Notes under the pieces: generated by a model
Seen by the model: only the letters and a program-made list of their open reading frames with translations
Database searches by the model: none
What the model was told of the DNA's origin: nothing
Made by a program: the position numbers and the translations under genes
In this document: piece by piece, positions 6,758-10,840 of the stretch
Layout of the letters: each line of letters opens with the position of its first letter
Numbering within the stretch: the first letter of the stretch is position 1
Source of the DNA: Bacteroidota bacterium
Lineage (GTDB): Bacteria; Bacteroidota; Bacteroidia; Chitinophagales; Chitinophagaceae
Direction of reading: 5' to 3'
DNA length: 10,840 nucleotides
NCBI GenBank assembly: GCA_028875955.1
Contig: JAGWTX010000030.1
Coordinates: 1-10,840 of the forward strand

Positions 6758-7675
6758 ATGATGGCTACCCCGGATAAAAAAGATTTACTGGCGGGTACCT
6801 GGCTGGCCATACTGGCCACAGTTATCTGGTCGGGTAATTTTATCATTGCCCGATTTGCCCATGACCAGATCGGGCCAGTGAGTCTCGCTTTTTTCCGCTG
6901 GTTTACGGCAACCCTGATCCTGGTTCCTTTCGCCTGGAGAAAAACCAGGGAAGAATGGCCGTTCATCCGGAAACATGGAAAATACTTATTCTGGGTGGCG
7001 ATAACCGGCATCACCCTCTTCAATACCCTGGTTTATATTGCCGGGCATTATACGACCGCCATCAATATGGCATTGATCGGTACCACTTCCTCTCCTGTTT
7101 TTGCAACGATTCTGGCTGTACTTTTTTTAAAAGAAAAAATCAGCGCATTCCGGGTCTGGGGAATGATCCTTTGTTTTGCCGGCATTCTGCTCCTGCTTTC
7201 CAAAGGAAGCTTGCATACCCTTGCCGGTTTTCGTTTTTCAACCGGTGATCTTTGGATTTTACTGGGGGCTTTGGCTTTTGCGGTTTACAGCATACTTGTC
7301 CGGAAAAAACCAACAGACATTTCCTCACTGGTATTTTTATGGGTTGTTTTCGGATTGGGTACACTGATGCTATTTCCATTTTTTATCGCTGAATCATATG
7401 TGGGTGTCAGAACCAACTGGAGTTATCCCTTGCTGGGTATGATCCTTTATCTGGGAGCCGGCACTTCGGTGATTGCATTTTTTTGCTGGAACAGATCCAT
7501 CCAGAAAATGGGGGCCAGCAGAACCGTTCTGTTTGGCAACCTGATACCTGTTTTTAGCACACTGGAAGCGGTTTGGCTACTCGATGAAAAGATTTCATTC
7601 GTACAAATCCTGAGCGGGTTCCTGGTAATTGCAGGACTATTACTCGCCAATATCCGAACGACAAAAAATTCCTGA
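6758..7675 (+). CDS. EamA/DMT-superfamily membrane transporter
   Basis: The 305-residue protein has about ten membrane helices arranged as two EamA repeats (roughly residues 12-147 and 164-299). Typical signatures are VIWSGNFIIARF (22-33) with FFRW (45-48) in repeat one. Each repeat ends with a helix followed by an acidic-basic turn: FLKEKIS at 123-129 and LLDEKIS at 274-280. Family members export or import amino acids, nucleosides, sugars or other small metabolites. The substrate cannot be told from this sequence, and the often-assigned name 'drug/metabolite exporter' is only a superfamily label. Two ATGs stand in tandem at 6758 and 6761; either could be used. The gene begins 18 bases after the radical SAM stop and ends 16 bases before the next permease, so co-transcription is likely. 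It could carry a substrate or product of the neighbouring enzymes, but that is speculation. Confidence 0.9.
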   Translation: MMATPDKKDLLAGTWLAILATVIWSGNFIIARFAHDQIGPVSLAFFRWFTATLILVPFAWRKTREEWPFIRKHGKYLFWVAITGITLFNTLVYIAGHYTTAINMALIGTTSSPVFATILAVLFLKEKISAFRVWGMILCFAGILLLLSKGSLHTLAGFRFSTGDLWILLGALAFAVYSILVRKKPTDISSLVFLWVVFGLGTLMLFPFFIAESYVGVRTNWSYPLLGMILYLGAGTSVIAFFCWNRSIQKMGASRTVLFGNLIPVFSTLEAVWLLDEKISFVQILSGFLVIAGLLLANIRTTKNS

Positions 7676-7691
7676 TCTGTAATTCGCATAG

Positions 7692-8465
7692 ATGACCACG
7701 ATTACGCTAGTACTACTCTGTTTATTCGCCCTTGCTGCAGGATTCGTAGATGCCATTGTGGGTGGTGGCGGATTAATCCAGACACCCGCATCCCTGGTCT
7801 TATTACCGCAATTACCCGTGGCAACCGTGATCGGTTCCTTAAAGATTCCCTCATTTACCGGAACCGGTTTTGCCACAATTCAATACCTGAAAAAAGTGTC
7901 GATTCCCTGGGGAAGAATGTCGCTTATGTGTATCACCGCGTTTCTGTCGGCATTTGCAGGATCCGAAACACTCACCCTGGTAAGTAACCGGTATATGAAA
8001 CCCATCATTTTTCTTGTGTTGGTTCTGGTAGCCATATATACTTACCGCAAAAAGAATTTCGGGCAGCATACCCATCGAACGCTGACACTTTTTCAGGAAA
8101 ATGGATATGCATTCGGAATCAGCCTGGTCATGGGTTTTTATGATGGTTTTATCGGTCCCGGTGCCGGAAGCTTTCTGATACTGGCATTTATCGCCTTACT
8201 GGGTCTTGACTTCCTGCATGCAAGTGCGCAGGCAAAGCTGATCAATCTGTCAACCAACCTGGGTTCGATACTTTTGTTTGCCCTGAAAAGTGCGATCATT
8301 TGGAAGATTGCCATTCCCATGGCCATTTGCAATGGACTGGGAGGCGTATTGGGAGCCCGGCTGGCGATTGCGAAAGGGAACCGATTTATCCGGATCTTTT
8401 TTCTGGGAATCATCACCCTGACCCTTCTCCGGTTTGGATATGATGCTTTTTTCAGACAGGGTTAA
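7692..8465 (+). CDS. TauE/SafE-family (DUF81) permease
   Basis: This 257-residue membrane protein has about eight predicted helices in two similar halves, as in the TauE/SafE family, whose studied members move sulfite, sulfoacetate or related organosulfur anions. The first half carries GFVDAIVGGGGLIQTPASL (residues 17-35). The second carries the matching GFYDGFIGPGAGSFL (148-162), the paired glycine-rich signature of the family. AKLINLSTNLGSILLF (181-196) and GGVLGARLA (217-225) are also typical. The ATG at 7692 is 16 bases after the EamA stop. No sulfur-metabolism genes are nearby, so the substrate is unknown. The many uncharacterised Bacteroidota members show that the name sulfite exporter should not be taken literally. 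It appears to be the last gene of the close-packed group that starts at 3772. Confidence 0.9.
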   Translation: MTTITLVLLCLFALAAGFVDAIVGGGGLIQTPASLVLLPQLPVATVIGSLKIPSFTGTGFATIQYLKKVSIPWGRMSLMCITAFLSAFAGSETLTLVSNRYMKPIIFLVLVLVAIYTYRKKNFGQHTHRTLTLFQENGYAFGISLVMGFYDGFIGPGAGSFLILAFIALLGLDFLHASAQAKLINLSTNLGSILLFALKSAIIWKIAIPMAICNGLGGVLGARLAIAKGNRFIRIFFLGIITLTLLRFGYDAFFRQG

Positions 8466-8596
8466 CGTATGTGAAGGATATCTTTAACATTTACCCTAAC
8501 CTTAACCTTTCTTTATACCCGAAAGTGGATTACCCTTGCGTTTAGCATGTAATTTTCAACATTGGTTTTTCCCTGCATCCATAACTGTACATTTAT
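8466..8596. other. 131-base intergenic region with possible promoter, no terminator seen
   Basis: The gap separates the TauE-like gene from the TonB-like gene. It holds three loosely repeated six-base units (ACCCTA, ACCTTA, ACCTTT at 8493-8510). A GGTTAA/TTAACC pair (8460-8465, 8502-8507) has a 36-base loop, too long to be a convincing terminator. The rest is A/T-rich sequence leading into the next start. Confidence 0.4.
8562..8595 (+). promoter_or_regulatory. Possible promoter for the TonB-like gene
   Basis: TTG (8562-8564) and TACATTTA (8588-8595) are 23 bases apart; the latter matches TAnnTTTG in all but the last base. If used, transcription would begin a few bases past the ATG at 8597, and the in-frame ATG at 8615 would be the true start. 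The two calls are therefore linked and uncertain. Confidence 0.25.
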
Positions 8597-9499
8597 ATGA
8601 ACAATTTACAGTACATGTCGGCATCTTTCGAAAAAGAAAAAAACATCAAAGCATCGATCTACACGGCTTCCGTATGTGCATTGTTGTTTATTGTTTTCTT
8701 TTTTATGCAATGGACCCTTCCACAAATCCCCACGCCTGATTTTGGTGAAGGGATTGAAGTGAACCTGGGCAATAGTGAAACCGGTTACGGTACGGTTGCA
8801 CCGCAGGTTCCCGGTGAACCCTCCCTTGCTGAGGATAATAAATCCGCACCACCGAAAACCACTGCGAGCGCGGATCGCCAGCCCAATATCCATGCAGATG
8901 AATATGCGGATGGGGATGCACCAGCCATCCATAAAGCGACAAAAAAAATCACCAAACCCCTGATAACCCCTGCAACAAAAACCAAAAAGACCACCAAAGC
9001 GGTTGTCAATAACCCCATCCCCGTGCCTCCCAAACCCAAAGCAATTTTTAAAGGAGGCAGCAGTACCACCACCAGTGGTAACCGGGCCGACAGTTATAAT
9101 GGCATCAAGGATCAGGGAATCGCAGGTGGAAAAGGTGATCAGGGCAATCCAAACGGTAATCCCCTGTCAGATAGCTATAAGGGCAATGCTGCCAGCGGGA
9201 ATGGCGGGGCAGGTGGATTGGGTGGCGTAAGTATCAGAAGCGGTTTGAATGGCAGAAGGATTACCAAACTCCCTTCTTTTCAGGATGAGTTCAATGAAAA
9301 CGCCAAAGTAGCGGTTGATATAACGGTTGACAAAGCCGGTAATGTGATCAATGCGGTAGTGAATCCCCGGGGAACCACCACCACCAATCCCAATATCCAG
9401 CAAATCGCCATTCGCAAGGCCCGGGGGTTGAAATTGAACAGCGGTGCGGTGGATGAACAAACCGGTACATTGTTATTCAATTTCAAACTCCGCGGTTAA
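8597..9499 (+). CDS. TonB/TolA-like energy-transducer protein
   Basis: The 300-residue product has the architecture of a TonB/TolA protein. It has a short cytoplasmic N-terminus and a single membrane anchor at about 21-41 (IYTASVCALLFIVFFFMQWTL). The segment GEGIEVNLGNSETGYG at about 50-65 recalls Bacteroidota TonB/TolA-like proteins encoded with ExbB/ExbD. A Lys/Pro/Thr-rich periplasmic spacer (about 112-152, including PIPVPPKPKA) and a Gly/Asn-rich stretch (about 168-212) follow. The compact C-terminal domain (about 228-300) has AVDITVDKAGNVINAVV, the usual TonB-type strand pattern. The classical YP near the start of that domain is missing. It would transmit proton-motive energy from an ExbBD motor to the outer membrane or act in envelope integrity. 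No exbB/exbD gene lies in the 8 kb upstream or immediately downstream. An in-frame ATG at 8615 (MSASFEKEKN) is an alternative start. folC follows after 26 bases. Confidence 0.82.
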   Translation: MNNLQYMSASFEKEKNIKASIYTASVCALLFIVFFFMQWTLPQIPTPDFGEGIEVNLGNSETGYGTVAPQVPGEPSLAEDNKSAPPKTTASADRQPNIHADEYADGDAPAIHKATKKITKPLITPATKTKKTTKAVVNNPIPVPPKPKAIFKGGSSTTTSGNRADSYNGIKDQGIAGGKGDQGNPNGNPLSDSYKGNAASGNGGAGGLGGVSIRSGLNGRRITKLPSFQDEFNENAKVAVDITVDKAGNVINAVVNPRGTTTTNPNIQQIAIRKARGLKLNSGAVDEQTGTLLFNFKLRG

Positions 9500-9525
9500 T
9501 TATTGTTGCATATTTGCAGCAGGAT

Positions 9526-10809
9526 ATGAATTACCAGCAAACACTCGACTTTCTTTTTCAGCGCCTGCCCATGTTTAGCCGGATAGGCAGTGCCGCATTT
9601 AAAAAAGACCTGACCAATACACTGGCACTCTGCGATTTTCTCGGCAATCCTCAGGATCGTTTCAAAAGCATCCATATTGCAGGTACCAATGGGAAAGGAT
9701 CCACCAGTCATATGCTGGCAGCCATATTCCAGACCGCCGGTTACCGAACGGGCCTTTATACCTCCCCCCATCTCCGGGATTTCCGGGAAAGGATCAGGAT
9801 CAATGGAATCCTGTGTGACCAGGATTTTGTGATCGATTTTACCAGGAGAATCCAACCCATGATTGAAAAGCTGGAACCTTCCTTCTTTGAGATAACGGTT
9901 GCCATGGCGTTTGACTATTTTGCCCAACAGGAAGTAGACATCGCTGTGATAGAAGTGGGTCTGGGAGGCAGGTTCGACAGTACCAATATTATCAGACCGG
10001 AACTGAGTATCATCACCAATATCGGATGGGATCATATGAATCTGCTGGGTAATACGCTTGCAGAGATTGCCTTTGAAAAAGCGGGGATCATCAAACCGGA
10101 TATTCCGGTAATCATCGGGGAAGTGATCCCGGAAACCAGACCCGTTTTTGAAAAAGCCGCTCAATATTCTCCATTGGTTTATGCGCAACAACAAAGAATG
10201 GTGAGCGACTGGCAATACAAAGAACACCATTTGTTTACAGATGTCGTGGAAACCCAGACAGACAGGCATCAGCATTACCAGCTGGATTTATCCGGTATCT
10301 ACCAGCATAAAAACCTGCTTACTGTTCTCGAAGCTGCACATCAGCTCGAAAAAACGGGATGGAAAACAGATCATGCCACCCTTCAATCGGCATTGAAACA
10401 GGTGAAAAAACTAACCGGTTTTCATGGCAGATGGGAGATGATCCGTCAGAATCCCACTGTAATCCTTGATGTGGCCCATAATGTGGATGGTCTTCGACAG
10501 GTGAGGGAACAGATTGAACTTAGTGATTATCATCACCTGCATATCGTATTCGGCATGGTAAAAGACAAGGATGTTTCTTCCGTACTTTCCTTATTGCCCG
10601 AACAGGCCCACTATTACTTCACACAGGCACAGATTCCCCGGGCAATGGATGCCGGTGATTTGCAGCAAAAAGCTTTTGAGAAAGGACTGACAGGGAAAGT
10701 GTTTCCGGAAGTGAACCAGGCCTTGCAACATGCTTTGCAAAATGCCCATCCGAACGACCTGATACTGGTTTGCGGATCCGTATTTCTTGTTGGAGAAGTG
10801 ATCCATTGA
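9526..10809 (+). CDS. folC: Folylpolyglutamate synthase / dihydrofolate synthase
   Basis: This 427-residue cytoplasmic ligase of the Mur-ligase superfamily adds glutamate to (dihydro)pteroate and to folates using ATP. The P-loop is GTNGKGS (53-59) and the substrate loop is YTSPHLRDFRERI (78-90). EVGLGGRFDSTN (143-154), GWDH (167-170) and EKAGIIKP (184-191) are FolC signatures. Lys185 is the likely carbamylated lysine, by analogy with the Lactobacillus enzyme. The C-terminal domain begins near 299 (FHGRWE) and carries DVAHNVDG (315-322), the usual D-x-AHN motif. The length is typical (about 420-430). The frame extends upstream to a TTG at 9514, but the ATG at 9526 gives the normal N-terminus MNYQQTLDFLFQRLPMF. 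It lies 26 bases after the TonB-like gene, an arrangement I associate with Bacteroidota genomes. The short gap contains CATATTTG (9510-9517), one base off a -7 box. Confidence 0.96.
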   Translation: MNYQQTLDFLFQRLPMFSRIGSAAFKKDLTNTLALCDFLGNPQDRFKSIHIAGTNGKGSTSHMLAAIFQTAGYRTGLYTSPHLRDFRERIRINGILCDQDFVIDFTRRIQPMIEKLEPSFFEITVAMAFDYFAQQEVDIAVIEVGLGGRFDSTNIIRPELSIITNIGWDHMNLLGNTLAEIAFEKAGIIKPDIPVIIGEVIPETRPVFEKAAQYSPLVYAQQQRMVSDWQYKEHHLFTDVVETQTDRHQHYQLDLSGIYQHKNLLTVLEAAHQLEKTGWKTDHATLQSALKQVKKLTGFHGRWEMIRQNPTVILDVAHNVDGLRQVREQIELSDYHHLHIVFGMVKDKDVSSVLSLLPEQAHYYFTQAQIPRAMDAGDLQQKAFEKGLTGKVFPEVNQALQHALQNAHPNDLILVCGSVFLVGEVIH

Positions 10810-10840
10810 TCATACCTGAAGAAACGGCTTATATAGCATC

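Noticed and set aside
8460..8507. GGTTAA/TTAACC as a terminator after the TauE-like gene
   Set aside because: The 36-base loop, six-pair A/T-rich stem and absence of a clean T-tract make a functional terminator unlikely.
8493..8510. Telomere-like repeat (ACCCTA, ACCTTA, ACCTTT)
   Set aside because: Only three imperfect units are present, with no further copies. This is best explained by chance in A/C-rich sequence.
9496..10275. A 259-codon open frame on the minus strand
   Set aside because: It lies almost wholly antisense to folC, whose motifs are all intact. The translated product has no recognisable domain and is rich in residues typical of antisense reading.

Overview
The window looks like ordinary chromosome from a Bacteroidota bacterium, most likely the Chitinophagaceae or a close relative. 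The family-level placement is inferred from protein style, not computed. Three things support it: a DUF4294 protein (a family typical of Bacteroidota), a TonB/TolA-like protein beside folC, and -7 boxes of the form TAnnTTTG instead of sigma70-type -10 boxes. No rRNA, tRNA, mobile element, CRISPR array or phage gene is visible. Coding density is high, and genes within each strand block are mostly 16-70 bases apart.

The layout is two divergent blocks around a 291-base gap (3481-3771). The left block is on the minus strand. It reads ccmE (3480-3082), ccmF (3020-567), then a secreted DUF4294 protein that starts at a TTG codon (498) and runs off the left edge. CcmE and CcmF are the haem chaperone and haem-lyase core of cytochrome c maturation System I. 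CcmE carries CPSKY where the classical proteins have HxxxY, which places it with the cysteine-type CcmE variants.

The right block is on the plus strand. It holds a ureohydrolase (arginase/agmatinase superfamily, 3772-4815), a four-helix membrane protein with a small C-terminal cytoplasmic domain (4833-5411), and a radical SAM enzyme with a roughly 190-residue N-terminal extension and extra cysteines (5441-6739). These are followed by a DMT/EamA transporter (6758-7675) and a TauE/SafE-type permease (7692-8465). Gaps of 16-29 bases suggest co-transcription, although the radical SAM gene also has a plausible promoter of its own. After a 131-base gap come a TonB/TolA-like energy-transducer protein (8597-9499) and folC (9526-10809).

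No clearly new multi-gene system is evident. The points most worth a second look are the cysteine-type CcmE, the uncharacterised radical SAM enzyme and its membrane-protein neighbours, the TonB-like gene without adjacent exbB/exbD on its visible side, and the TTG start of the DUF4294 gene.
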